The notes under the pieces were generated by a model. That model worked only from the letters and a program-made list of their open reading frames with translations, was not told where the DNA came from and did no database searches. 64,000 bases of DNA from Anaerolineae bacterium (GTDB lineage Bacteria > Chloroflexota > Anaerolineae > Promineifilales > Promineifilaceae), in contig JAUIAP010000010.1 of the NCBI GenBank assembly GCA_030425205.1, forward strand, positions 62,001 through 126,000, given 5' to 3'. Position 1 is the stretch's first letter. Each line of letters starts with the position of its first letter. Below are positions 26,269-35,199 of the stretch, in pieces. A program made the position numbers and the translations under genes.

Positions 26269-27447
26269 CTACTGATATTTCGCCGTAATCTCTTTCAAGT
26301 TCGTGACCGCTTTTGTCAATGCTTCAATCGCGGCATCGACATCGGCCAAGCTGTTGTCACAACCAAACGAGAAGCGCAATCCGCCTGTCGTCCACTCGTC
26401 ACCCAGCCCCAGTGCTTGCAAAATGGCGGAAGGTTCAGGATTACCGACCGAACACGCAGAACCGCTGCTGGCTGAAATTCCTGCCAAGTCAAGATGCATC
26501 AACAGATCATTGCCGCGCAAGCCGCGCAACGCGATACTAACATGGAAGGGGAGCCGGTCTGTGGGATGTCCCGTCAAGATGCAATCGTCGCCAAATGCAT
26601 CTAACGTGCGCTCGATCATCGAATCGCGTAGTTCGAGATAGTGACTATGCCGCGCTTCGCGCTCTGCTTGGGCGATTTCGAGTGCTTTGGCTGCGCCAAC
26701 GGCGAATGCAACATTCGATGTGCCGGGACGCAAGCCGTTTTCCTGCCCGCCACCCGTCATTGAGGGTGTCAACGTCACGCCATCGCGTTTGTAGAGGATG
26801 CCAACCCCTTTGGGGCCGTTGAATTTATGCGGCGCAAGACTCATCAGATCAATCGGCTGTGCCTGCATGTCCCACGCGGCTGAACTTGCCGCTTGGACGG
26901 CATCGGTATGAAATAGGATGTCATGATCGTGCGCTAATCGGCCGATTGCCTCAATATCCTGCACCGTGCCGACCTCATTGCTGGCAGCCATGATGGAGAT
27001 CAAGACGGTATTCGGCCGAATGGCCTGTTCAACATCGGCGAGCCGCACCCGACCATACTCGTCAACGGGCAAAATTGTGACCGCAAAATCATAGACATCT
27101 TGCAACTGTTTGGCGGTATCCAAAATAGCCTTGTGCTCGATGCAGCTCGTGATCATATGATCCCCGCGCCCCTCCGCGCGCGCCGCCATCATTACACCGC
27201 GCAACGCCAAGTTGTCACTTTCCGACCCACAGCCCGTAAAGATAATCTCTTTTGAGCGGGCATTGAGCTGTTTGGCGACTGATCGGCGCGCTGCTTCGAG
27301 CGCACGTTGGGCAGATCGTCCCTGTTGATGAATCGAAGAGGGGTTGCCCCACCCTTCTAACCAATGCGGCAACATCGCATCGACAACCTCTGGTCGAACA
27401 GGGGTTGTTGCGGAGTGATCAAGGTAGATATTTTTTGTTCCAAACAT
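26269..27447 (-). CDS. Cysteine desulfurase (NifS/IscS family)
   Basis: 392 residues. This PLP enzyme transfers sulfur from cysteine for Fe-S clusters and thio-cofactors. The start YLDHSATTPVRPEV, the PLP histidine in SCIEHKA, the Schiff-base lysine in LAPHKFNGPKGVG and the loop SSGSACSVG carrying the catalytic cysteine are all intact. No IscU partner is adjacent. An IscX homologue is encoded at 50053. Confidence 0.93.
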   Translation of the reverse strand: MFGTKNIYLDHSATTPVRPEVVDAMLPHWLEGWGNPSSIHQQGRSAQRALEAARRSVAKQLNARSKEIIFTGCGSESDNLALRGVMMAARAEGRGDHMITSCIEHKAILDTAKQLQDVYDFAVTILPVDEYGRVRLADVEQAIRPNTVLISIMAASNEVGTVQDIEAIGRLAHDHDILFHTDAVQAASSAAWDMQAQPIDLMSLAPHKFNGPKGVGILYKRDGVTLTPSMTGGGQENGLRPGTSNVAFAVGAAKALEIAQAEREARHSHYLELRDSMIERTLDAFGDDCILTGHPTDRLPFHVSIALRGLRGNDLLMHLDLAGISASSGSACSVGNPEPSAILQALGLGDEWTTGGLRFSFGCDNSLADVDAAIEALTKAVTNLKEITAKYQ

Positions 27448-27573
27448 AGAATGTCAGTGTATATCAAAGCGCGTTTATTCTCAATGGGGAGGAAATAGAT
27501 TGACAATTTACGCGCATTCATTTAATAACGATTGTTAGTTCTATTACCACTGTAGACATCGAGATAACATCTT

Positions 27574-27601
27574 TTGATACGGATTACCAATAGACTACAA
27601 T
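27574..27601 (+). promoter_or_regulatory. Promoter, leaderless type
   Basis: TTGATA (27574-27579), a 16-base spacer and TACAAT (27596-27601). The ATG at 27609 follows after 7 bases, so transcription should start at or near the start codon. Confidence 0.6.
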
Positions 27602-27608
27602 GCTTGCT

Positions 27609-28448
27609 ATGCACACCACTAAATTTGTAATCCTTAGCTCCGGCACGCCGAACTATAAGCCGAGCCACGCCCAACAATGCTCGGCCGTTATTGTCAATGA
27701 CCAGCCTTATCTGATCGATGCTGGAGATGGGATCATGCCACGCCTTAGCGAAGCATACCATGTCAAAGGGATGACAGCCTTTGCAATGGAGAAGTTGACG
27801 CGCTTGTTTATCACCCATCTCCATCCCGATCATACCAATGGCTTACCTGGACTGATCATTGGCCCATGGGTACTTGACCGCGTCGAGCCACTGCATATCT
27901 ATGGCCCACGGGGAACACAACAACTCATCGATGGGATTCTCGCCGCCTATGAAACGGGCATTGCGGAACACCGCGATGAGTTAGCGCCGATGGCAGGCGC
28001 GTTGATTGTGAAGGTAACGGAAATTGAAGAAGGGGAGATCTATCGAGATGAAGATTTAACGGTAGAAGCGTTTCGTGTCTCGCACGGCACGCTAGATGCC
28101 TTCGGATTTCGGTTTACATCGGCCGATAAAGTAATCGTCCATTCGGGCGACACCTGCCCCGTGCAAGCGATGATCTACTATGCGAAAGGGTGCGATATTT
28201 TGGTGCATGAAGTCTATCATGCGGGCGGCCTTTATGTGCGCCCACCCAAATGGCAAAACTATCACAAGTCCGTCCACACATCAGGGACCGAGTTAGGCCG
28301 CATAGCGCGAGAAATTCGGCCGAAACGCCTCGTCCTCAATCATCAACTGATTTGGGGCGACCACACAGCCGACGAACTGCTTGCTGAAATTCAGGCTGAA
28401 TACGACGGCGAAGTACTCTTTGGCCGCGATTTCGACCTGTTTGAATAA
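27609..28448 (+). CDS. Metallo-beta-lactamase-fold hydrolase (RNase Z-like)
   Basis: About 279 residues with the zinc-binding motif THLHPDHTNG, then HSGDTCP (metal aspartate), VHEVYHA and a late NHQLIWGD histidine. The pattern resembles RNase Z and arylsulfatase-type members, and the substrate is unknown. ATG 27609 is chosen from promoter position; an in-frame ATG at 27600 overlaps the -10 box. Confidence 0.8.
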   Translation: MHTTKFVILSSGTPNYKPSHAQQCSAVIVNDQPYLIDAGDGIMPRLSEAYHVKGMTAFAMEKLTRLFITHLHPDHTNGLPGLIIGPWVLDRVEPLHIYGPRGTQQLIDGILAAYETGIAEHRDELAPMAGALIVKVTEIEEGEIYRDEDLTVEAFRVSHGTLDAFGFRFTSADKVIVHSGDTCPVQAMIYYAKGCDILVHEVYHAGGLYVRPPKWQNYHKSVHTSGTELGRIAREIRPKRLVLNHQLIWGDHTADELLAEIQAEYDGEVLFGRDFDLFE

Positions 28449-28457
28449 GCGGTTCTC

Positions 28458-28559
28458 TTACCACTCGTCCGTTTGATCTTTTGTGAGTTTTGGTGCCACC
28501 ACTGCGATCACCATGATGATGAAAAATAGAATATAGAATGCCCAGCCAATAACTTCCAT
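28458..28559 (-). CDS. Small single-span membrane protein, 33 residues
   Basis: A short ORF with a GGAG ribosome-binding site eight bases before its ATG. It encodes MEVIGWAFYILFF, a continuous hydrophobic helix to about residue 22, and then a charged tail, PKLTKDQTDEW. The topology (short outside, charged cytoplasmic tail) is that of many regulatory membrane peptides. It lies downstream of the purH-like gene in the same direction and ends 10 bases from the convergent hydrolase stop. No family is recognised. Confidence 0.55.
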   Translation of the reverse strand: MEVIGWAFYILFFIIMVIAVVAPKLTKDQTDEW

Positions 28560-28649
28560 TTGTATGCTCCGTGAAGTTGCTAGTTTGCGGACGTTGGTTG
28601 CCAGCCACGCGAAACAGCGTTCGTTTCGTTTCTGACCAGCGACTAGATC

Positions 28650-29237
28650 CTAATTGCTAGCTGCTTTCTCTAAATAATCCGCAATTGCCGTGTCGTAATC
28701 GCGGGTGTGTTGGAATGCTTTAAGTGCGAGTGCGCGACGAGTTGCTGCGTCGATGGCGTTGGTGGCGCGCAGTTGGTCGAGAACTTGGGAATAATCGGCC
28801 GAATCCACGACCACTGCCACCCGTGCAAAGTTTTTTGCCGCAGCACGTAGCAACGTTACCCCACCAATATCGATCTGCTCAACCGCATCTGCCAGCGTCA
28901 CGCCAGCCTGTGCAATCGTCTGCTCAAACGGATAGAGATTGCAGACGACGAGATCAATCATCTCGATCTCCTGTGCCGCCAGATCAGCCCGATCGCGGTC
29001 GATGTCCTGTGCCAAGATGCCACCATGAACGGCGGGATGTAACGTTTTGACGCGACCGCCCAAAATCTCCGGCGCACCCGTCATCTCCGCAACGGCCGTC
29101 ACTGGTAACCCTGCCTCGCGCAACAGGCGTGCCGATCCACCGCTGGCGATCAGCTCCCAGCCCATTTCTGCCAATGCCTGCCCAAATTCGGCAAGTCCAC
29201 TCTTGTCGTACACCGATAAAATCGCTCGTTTACTCAT
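28650..29237 (-). CDS. purH: Stand-alone IMP cyclohydrolase domain (PurH N-terminal half)
   Basis: About 195 residues that correspond only to the MGS-like IMP cyclohydrolase domain of Pur[54 protein letters not shown] and [16 protein letters not shown]. Normal PurH is about 520 residues. The frame ends at TAG just where the transformylase domain should begin, and no AICAR-transformylase remnant follows. It is either a natural split form, with the transformylase supplied elsewhere, or a truncation. ATG 29237 matches the family start. Confidence 0.85.
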   Translation of the reverse strand: MSKRAILSVYDKSGLAEFGQALAEMGWELIASGGSARLLREAGLPVTAVAEMTGAPEILGGRVKTLHPAVHGGILAQDIDRDRADLAAQEIEMIDLVVCNLYPFEQTIAQAGVTLADAVEQIDIGGVTLLRAAAKNFARVAVVVDSADYSQVLDQLRATNAIDAATRRALALKAFQHTRDYDTAIADYLEKAASN

Positions 29238-29324
29238 TTTGTGAAATTTACCACGAACAACGGTGAATAACCAAGCGATCATATGACCGTTGAATCTTAA
29301 TCCAATGGTTGGTGTCTTCAGATG

Positions 29325-29412
29325 TTCGCCACCTTAGTGCGTGGTGCGTGGTGCGTATTTCGTATCCAATTCACGCACCACGCACTACGCACCACGTTTG
29401 CATCGTGGCGAA
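29325..29412. repeat. Nested foldback built from 7-bp repeats (GGTGCGT family)
   Basis: AGTGCGT, GGTGCGT, GGTGCGT, ATTTCGT (29336-29363) face ACGCACC, ACGCACT, ACGCACC (29373-29393). The pair is enclosed by an outer perfect 8-bp repeat, TTCGCCAC (29325-29332) and GTGGCGAA (29405-29412). The whole can fold into one long hairpin. Confidence 0.75.
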
Positions 29413-29560
29413 ACTTCGTGCCACAAACGACAATGCCCAAACCCGCTCAGGGCAATGAACATTACAACTCTCTTAATCGCCGCGATCCAACTGCGCAAAT
29501 CGGGTTCAATTGGTGAATAACGTTGCAAAGGCATAGATAGGTTGCAAGTGGTCGTTCACA

Positions 29561-29588
29561 AGCAACCGGCAATTAGAAATTAGCAACT
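29561..29588 (+). repeat. 7-bp tandem repeat array ending at a start codon
   Basis: AGCAACC, GGCAATT, AGAAATT, AGCAACT are in register and the next base is the ATG at 29589. It occupies the ribosome-binding region. Confidence 0.6.
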
Positions 29589-30041
29589 ATGAACCATTAC
29601 ACGGACAAGATTAGTGATTACGTTTTAGGAATAATGGATTCGGCCGAAATTCTCGCGCTCGAAAAACACGCACGTGCGTGTGAGCAATGTCGTGCCGCTA
29701 TCGTGCAGGAGCGACGGCTGATGGCACAGATCGGGGCGACATTCGCCGCCGTGCCACAGCTCTCCCATGTACGCCTCATGCACCGAATGCCAGCACCAAC
29801 ACGCCGCGCAATCAGCCACACATGGCAACGCGCCGCGACGGTGATGGCGATGGCGGTTTTTCTGTTGATTGGCGGTTTTTCGCTGCGGCCATTGGGATCA
29901 ACGCCCGTCGTCGCCAGCCCTGCCCCGTCGCTCGTCGCGCTGACGGCAACGGTAACGACCACCGCCCCGACTTCTACCCCAACTCAGTTAGCACAAGGGG
30001 TCTTTGCAACGCCAATTCCTGAGCCTGTGAATGGCTATTAA
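29589..30041 (+). CDS. Putative anti-sigma factor with zinc-finger motif
   Basis: 150 residues. The N-terminal domain has the H-x3-C-x2-C zinc anti-sigma motif (HARACEQC, about 27-34), one membrane helix (about 83-101), then a threonine- and proline-rich outer tail. This is the layout of ZAS-type anti-sigma factors. No ECF sigma factor gene is adjacent, which is unusual, so the call rests on the motif and topology alone. Confidence 0.65.
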   Translation: MNHYTDKISDYVLGIMDSAEILALEKHARACEQCRAAIVQERRLMAQIGATFAAVPQLSHVRLMHRMPAPTRRAISHTWQRAATVMAMAVFLLIGGFSLRPLGSTPVVASPAPSLVALTATVTTTAPTSTPTQLAQGVFATPIPEPVNGY

Positions 30042-30110
30042 TGACTAGAACGAACAAAAAATAACGCATAATCGATTTCCACCATTATGCGAATGACAGA
30101 TCGTAGTGGC

Positions 30111-30160
30111 ACTGCTCGCTGTTTACACACAACTGTTCACTGACCACTGTTTACTGACAC
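30111..30160 (+). repeat. 7-bp tandem repeat array (ACTGTTC family) before a start codon
   Basis: ACTGCTC, GCTGTTT, ACACACA, ACTGTTC, ACTGACC, ACTGTTT, ACTGACA in 7-bp register; the ATG at 30161 follows after one base. Confidence 0.75.
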
Positions 30161-33100
30161 ATGACACAAGTAACGATTAAAGAACCCCGTCAACAAAACC
30201 TCCTCGATCGCCCGCTGGCAAGCGTGCTGGCACTCGATTGGGAAAAAGCGATCTACATCGCATTTATCCTCATCGCTATCATCTCGCGCTTTTACATGTT
30301 GGGCGACCGCGTTGTCAGTCACGACGAGAGCTTGCACACCCAATATAGCTGGCAGTTTTACAATGGGGATGGCTTCCAACACACACCGTTGATGCATGGC
30401 CCCTTTCTATTCCATATTACCGCCGCCACCTTTTGGCTGTTTGGGGATAGCGATTTTACATCACGCATTCCCATCGCGTTGTTTGGCGTTCTATTGGTCG
30501 TGATGCCCTATTTTTTGCGGCAATGGCTAGGCAAAAAAGGCGCACTGTTTGCCAGCTTTCTGTTGCTAATCTCCCCTTACATCGTCTATTACTCGCGTTA
30601 CATTCGCCATGATACTTACGTGATCGTTTTTGCCATGGTGACGTTTATTGCCACTGTCCACTACATGCGAACGCGACAGGAATATCTGCTCTGGTGGTTT
30701 GCCGCGGGTGTGTCGATGATGTTTTGTATCAAAGAGGTGTCGTTTATGTACGTCGCCATTTTTGGCAGCTTTTTAGTACTGCGCCTCTTGGCAAAAATGG
30801 TGACGGCGACATGGTTCCATACCCGCTGGCAAGAGACAAAAGGGCTGTTTGCGTTGTTGGCAGTTGCGGTGGTCATTCTCGTTGCAGGCTTGGGTGGCAG
30901 CGCGATCTTTGGGGCAGAGGAAGAAGGGGTGGCAGCTGGCGAAGTTGCGGTTGCGGCCGATCCGTTGGCAGAGGGAACCACAACATTTGAGGCTGCCTCT
31001 TCGATGGCTGATAGTGTGATAACGGGCATGGAGGTCGTGGGCCTGATTGGGCTTGGTATCATGCTGTTTATTATCGCGAATCGGCTTAAGAGCGACCTGC
31101 AAAAGTACCCCGAATTTGACCTCATTGTGCTGTATGTAACACTCGTTCTACCCACGATGACCGCGTTTATTGTGACGCGCTTTGGGGTGGATCCAATGAA
31201 TTACAATCTACCGCACTGTTCGTTGACATTGACAGACGGCACGCCGCTGACAGGATTGCGCTATGCAGCTGAGTGGGTCACGAATGGTCAATGCTGGAGC
31301 GCATTCCTCACGTCCTCTGTCTTTATGTCAGGGATTGTGTTGATTGGATTGTTGATTGTCAGCGTACTGGTTGGTTTGTGGTGGGGCGGTCGCCGTTGGT
31401 TTGTGCCGGCAATTGTCTTCCACGCCCTGTTTGCCCTCTTCTACACATCGCTCTTCACCAATCCAGCAGGCTGGTTGAGCGGTATGGTCGGGTCGCTTGG
31501 CTATTGGCTAGAGCAACAAGGGGTTGAACGCGGCAGTCAGCCAGACCACTACTACATTTTTGTGACCACATTTTACGAATTCTTGCCGATCTGGTTGTCA
31601 TTCTTAGCGGTCGGTTTGTGGTTGAAGATGCAGAACTTGGGCAAGTCGGTCGGCTTTTGGATTCAGGCGTTGTTTGTTGCGGTTATCGCCTATCAGTTTA
31701 CGAACTGGTTGTTTAATCGGCCGATTTCCCCCACAACCACCCTCTCCCTCCCCGCAAATCTGCTTATCCTTGTTATCGTCGTCGCGGCCGTTGCGATTCA
31801 ATATGCCGTGCGCTTCCGCGATGACGCGCCCGAATGGATCCACACGAGCGCACGCTGGGTCATGCTGGCCGCGGTCATTGCCATCTCTGTCGGGGTTGCC
31901 AATCTCCCTGTCCAAGCTGAAACGTTTATAGATGAAAACGGTCTCGAACAACTACGCGAAACAATTGTTCCCGGTGTCGTTGCCGTCTTCGTCGTGCTAG
32001 GGTTAGCGATTGTTTACTTCATCACGATGCGAACGACACAACGTGATGCGGAAAGCATGGAGGCGGTCAGTTGGCGCGAACGCATTAATGTCGATGAGCT
32101 GTTTGGCTTTATCCCCTATGTCATCTGGTGGATGGTATTAAATTGGGTGATTTACACATGGGCTGGGGAAAAGATGCCGTGGCTGAGTACACACATCGTC
32201 ATCCCGACCGCTATCGTTGGCGGATGGTATTTGGGACAACGGCTGAAGGGTGTTTCTGCACGCGAGTTCTTAGGTCAAAAGTCGCTGGCATTGATTGGAA
32301 CGATGATCGTGCTGCTGTTAGCCATCTTTTTCAGCTTGCAAACGGCGTTGCTCGATGTCGAATTTGGCGGCGCGAAAACGCTGGCAAACCTGACGGGGTT
32401 GAATGTCCTAATCGGCCGAATTGCCCTCATCCTCATCCCATCTGCAATTCTGCTGCGCTACCTTTTGCGCGACGCAACTCGTGAAACGGCACGCCGCAGT
32501 TGGCTATTTGCCGGCTTCATTTTGCTCGCCGCGCTGACGATTCAATTCACCTATCAAGCGAACTATCTCAACGGCGATTACGCCAACGAGTATCTCATCT
32601 ACGCACATGGTAGTCCGGCGACCAAGAAGCAGGTGATGGCACAAATTGACGAAATTTCGATGCGCTTGGAGGGGGACAAGTCGATGCGCGTCTCGTTTGA
32701 TAACAAGTCGTCTTGGCCCTACTATTGGTATCTACGCGACTACAAGAATCAACATTTCTTTGGAGAAAATCCCGACGCGAGTATCGCGGATTCACCCGTA
32801 ATTTTGGCGGGCAGTGACAAATGGGACACCATCGAAAACATCGTGCGCGATGATTATGTCCACAACACCTATCACTACATTTGGTGGCCGATGGAGGAGT
32901 ATCGCAACCTGTCATGGGATGCGCTCTATGGCGTCAACCGCAACGAGACACAAGCGCGCGGGTTAGGTAGCCGCGACGTGCGACAAGCGATATGGGACAT
33001 CTTTATGCACCGTGACTATGAAAAGTTCGGTGAGGTATTTGGCGGGACATACAGCGAAGGCAAGTGGCCGCTACGTGCCGATTTACGACTCTACATTCGC

Positions 33101-34078
33101 CGCGATGTGTTGGCGAGTCTGTGGGATAGTGGTTTGCAGGTTACCAACTACACACCGCCCGTCGATCCCTATGCAGCGGGTGAAGTTTTCCCTGTTGCCG
33201 TGCAGTCGTTTGGGGATGGCACGCTCAATGCGCCGCGCAATGTGACTGTGGCAAACGGGCGCGTTTACGTTGCCGACACCAATAACCATCGCATTCAAGT
33301 CTATAATGAAGATGGGTCATTCGCGTTTGGAATTGGCGAATTTGGCTCGGCGCCTAGCCAATTCAACGAGCCATGGGGGATGACAACCGACGACGCATTC
33401 CTTTACGTCGCCGACACATGGAATGGACGCATTCAGAAGTTCACACTCGATGGCGAATATGTTACCTCATGGGGTACATTTGAAATTCCAGCTGAAGGGG
33501 ATATAGGAGAGCTCAAATTCTATGGCCCGCGCTCCGTCGCACTCGTTGGCGACAATGAGCTTGCAATTATGGATACGGGCAATCATCGTATCCAAATCAC
33601 AACACGCGATGGGGAGTATGTGGCACAGACGGGCAGCAACGGCTTTGAGTTAGGGCAGTTTAGTGAGCCTGTCGGAATCACCTCCGTCGAGGACGGTCGC
33701 ATCTTTGTTGCCGAAGCATGGAACCGCCGTGTGCAGGTGCTTTCTCCCGATTTGCAAGCTCTCTACGACATTCCAATTGACGCATGGGAAGGCAATTCAC
33801 TCGACAACAAACCGTACATCGCGGCCGATCCGAGTGGGCGCGTCTATGTGACCGATCCAGAAGGTAGTCAGATTTTGATCTTTAATTCGGCGGGCGAGTA
33901 TGTGGGAAGATTCGGCCGATATGGAACCGACCTCTCCTCCTTCAACTTGCCAACGGGCATCGCGATTGACGACGCTGGAAATGTCTTTATCGCGGACACC
34001 AACAACGGGCGCATTCTCAAGTTTGCGCCCATAGAATTGGTTGGTGGATCAGTTGAACAAGGGGAAACTGCGCCTTAG
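30161..34078 (+). CDS. Agl23-like (TIGR03663) GT-C membrane protein fused to NHL beta-propeller
   Basis: 1305 residues. The first ~830 hold about 18 membrane helices. The first outer loop reads VVSHDESLHTQYSWQF, with the acidic Asp-Glu pair typical of GT-C glycosyltransferases, and fits the TIGR03663 (Agl23-associated) family. The last ~290 residues are NHL repeats, each with a VADTNNHRIQVY-like unit, enough for a six-bladed propeller. A role in envelope glycan transfer with a carbohydrate- or protein-binding outer propeller is inferred. Confidence 0.8.
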   Translation: MTQVTIKEPRQQNLLDRPLASVLALDWEKAIYIAFILIAIISRFYMLGDRVVSHDESLHTQYSWQFYNGDGFQHTPLMHGPFLFHITAATFWLFGDSDFTSRIPIALFGVLLVVMPYFLRQWLGKKGALFASFLLLISPYIVYYSRYIRHDTYVIVFAMVTFIATVHYMRTRQEYLLWWFAAGVSMMFCIKEVSFMYVAIFGSFLVLRLLAKMVTATWFHTRWQETKGLFALLAVAVVILVAGLGGSAIFGAEEEGVAAGEVAVAADPLAEGTTTFEAASSMADSVITGMEVVGLIGLGIMLFIIANRLKSDLQKYPEFDLIVLYVTLVLPTMTAFIVTRFGVDPMNYNLPHCSLTLTDGTPLTGLRYAAEWVTNGQCWSAFLTSSVFMSGIVLIGLLIVSVLVGLWWGGRRWFVPAIVFHALFALFYTSLFTNPAGWLSGMVGSLGYWLEQQGVERGSQPDHYYIFVTTFYEFLPIWLSFLAVGLWLKMQNLGKSVGFWIQALFVAVIAYQFTNWLFNRPISPTTTLSLPANLLILVIVVAAVAIQYAVRFRDDAPEWIHTSARWVMLAAVIAISVGVANLPVQAETFIDENGLEQLRETIVPGVVAVFVVLGLAIVYFITMRTTQRDAESMEAVSWRERINVDELFGFIPYVIWWMVLNWVIYTWAGEKMPWLSTHIVIPTAIVGGWYLGQRLKGVSAREFLGQKSLALIGTMIVLLLAIFFSLQTALLDVEFGGAKTLANLTGLNVLIGRIALILIPSAILLRYLLRDATRETARRSWLFAGFILLAALTIQFTYQANYLNGDYANEYLIYAHGSPATKKQVMAQIDEISMRLEGDKSMRVSFDNKSSWPYYWYLRDYKNQHFFGENPDASIADSPVILAGSDKWDTIENIVRDDYVHNTYHYIWWPMEEYRNLSWDALYGVNRNETQARGLGSRDVRQAIWDIFMHRDYEKFGEVFGGTYSEGKWPLRADLRLYIRRDVLASLWDSGLQVTNYTPPVDPYAAGEVFPVAVQSFGDGTLNAPRNVTVANGRVYVADTNNHRIQVYNEDGSFAFGIGEFGSAPSQFNEPWGMTTDDAFLYVADTWNGRIQKFTLDGEYVTSWGTFEIPAEGDIGELKFYGPRSVALVGDNELAIMDTGNHRIQITTRDGEYVAQTGSNGFELGQFSEPVGITSVEDGRIFVAEAWNRRVQVLSPDLQALYDIPIDAWEGNSLDNKPYIAADPSGRVYVTDPEGSQILIFNSAGEYVGRFGRYGTDLSSFNLPTGIAIDDAGNVFIADTNNGRILKFAPIELVGGSVEQGETAP

Positions 34079-34091
34079 CAGGAAAGCGAGA

Positions 34092-34124
34092 GAAGAACCG
34101 ACAGTATCAAATGGTCGGTTCTTC
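34092..34124. terminator. Bidirectional terminator
   Basis: GAAGAACCGAC (34092-34102) and GTCGGTTCTTC (34114-34124) form a perfect 11-bp stem with an 11-base loop between the convergent Agl23-like and purM genes. Confidence 0.7.
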
Positions 34125-34126
34125 CT

Positions 34127-35152
34127 CTATGATGACTCAGCTTGAATAATAATGCCCGAAGTCGTTTGAATCGTGCCGATTTGGACGAGTTCGGGGAGAA
34201 CAGCTTGGGCGCGATCGCGTTGGTCGGGCGGGATGATGACGAGCATTCCGAGACCCATGTTGAAAACGCGGAACATTTCGGCCGAATCGATCCCCCCCAC
34301 TTCCTCGATCAATTCAAAAATCGGTAACACATTCCACGTACCGCGCTCAATCAGTGCACCTGTTCCTTCTGGCAAAATGCGTGGCAAATTATCGACTACG
34401 CCGCCGCCCGTGATATGCGCGAGCCCGCGAATGTCGAGACCTGCCTCCAGCAATGCGTGAACTTCGTTGAGGTAGCTGCGATGCGGGATGAGAGCAGCAT
34501 CGCCAATTGACATGCCGAGCCGCTCATTGTGTTCATTCCAATCGAGATCCGCGAGGACACTACGCAGTAGCGTGTAGCCGTTGGTATGTGGACTTCTGGC
34601 AGGGATGGCTAGGATAAGGTCATTGGGCTGGATGCGGGTTCCGTCGATGATTTTCGGCCGATCGACAACCCCAATAATCGTTCCCACCAAATCAACTTCC
34701 CCGTCTTGATAGACACCGGGCATTTCGGCCGTTTCGCCGCCCAACAGCGCACATCCGTTATCTACACACGCTGCCGCCGCACCGCGTACAATCGCCGCGA
34801 TCTGCTCGGGGTCAAGCTTTGATGACGCGACATAATCGAGGAAAAAGAGTGGTTTTGCCCCCTGCACTAAAATATCGTTGATGCAGTGATTGACGATGTC
34901 GTGGCCGATGGTGTCCCAGCGGTTGAGCTTGGCGGCAATCTTTGTCTTTGTGCCGACCCCATCAGTCGATGCGACCAAAACGGGGGATTCCATCTCTTTC
35001 AATGCGGAGACGTCGAACAGTCCCCCAAATGCGCCGATACCAGTCAGCACCTCTGCGCCATAAGTCGCCTGTACCGCCTGTTTCATCAGGCTTGTCGCTT
35101 TTTGTCCAGCATCAATGTCAACGCCCGCTTGGGCATATGCAGATTTAGTCAT
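34127..35152 (-). CDS. purM: Phosphoribosylformylglycinamidine cyclo-ligase (PurM)
   Basis: 341 residues; makes aminoimidazole ribotide in purine synthesis. Family motifs are complete: AGVDIDAGQKA, STDGVGTKTKIA, GHDIVNHCINDILVQGA, LLGGETAEMPGVY, HTNGYTLLR and AHITGGGVVDNLPRILP. ATG 35152 is where the conserved sequence begins. It is followed upstream by heptamer repeats and the metallo-hydrolase gene in the same direction. Confidence 0.95.
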   Translation of the reverse strand: MTKSAYAQAGVDIDAGQKATSLMKQAVQATYGAEVLTGIGAFGGLFDVSALKEMESPVLVASTDGVGTKTKIAAKLNRWDTIGHDIVNHCINDILVQGAKPLFFLDYVASSKLDPEQIAAIVRGAAAACVDNGCALLGGETAEMPGVYQDGEVDLVGTIIGVVDRPKIIDGTRIQPNDLILAIPARSPHTNGYTLLRSVLADLDWNEHNERLGMSIGDAALIPHRSYLNEVHALLEAGLDIRGLAHITGGGVVDNLPRILPEGTGALIERGTWNVLPIFELIEEVGGIDSAEMFRVFNMGLGMLVIIPPDQRDRAQAVLPELVQIGTIQTTSGIIIQAESS

Positions 35153-35160
35153 GAGAAGAA

Positions 35161-35199
35161 AGTGGTAAGTGGTAAGTTTTTGCCTATCACTTATCACTG
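35161..35199. repeat. 7-bp tandem repeat array upstream of purM
   Basis: AGTGGTA, AGTGGTA, AGTTTTT, GCCTATC, ACTTATC, ACT: the halves are partly complementary. It lies 9 bases before the purM start on the minus strand. Confidence 0.6.

Larger units (their letters stand above)
29238..29588. other. 351-base gap holding repeat arrays
   Basis: No gene is seen. It contains the large foldback at 29325-29412 and the heptamer array at 29561-29588, and presumably the divergent promoters of the purH-like and anti-sigma-like genes. Confidence 0.6.
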
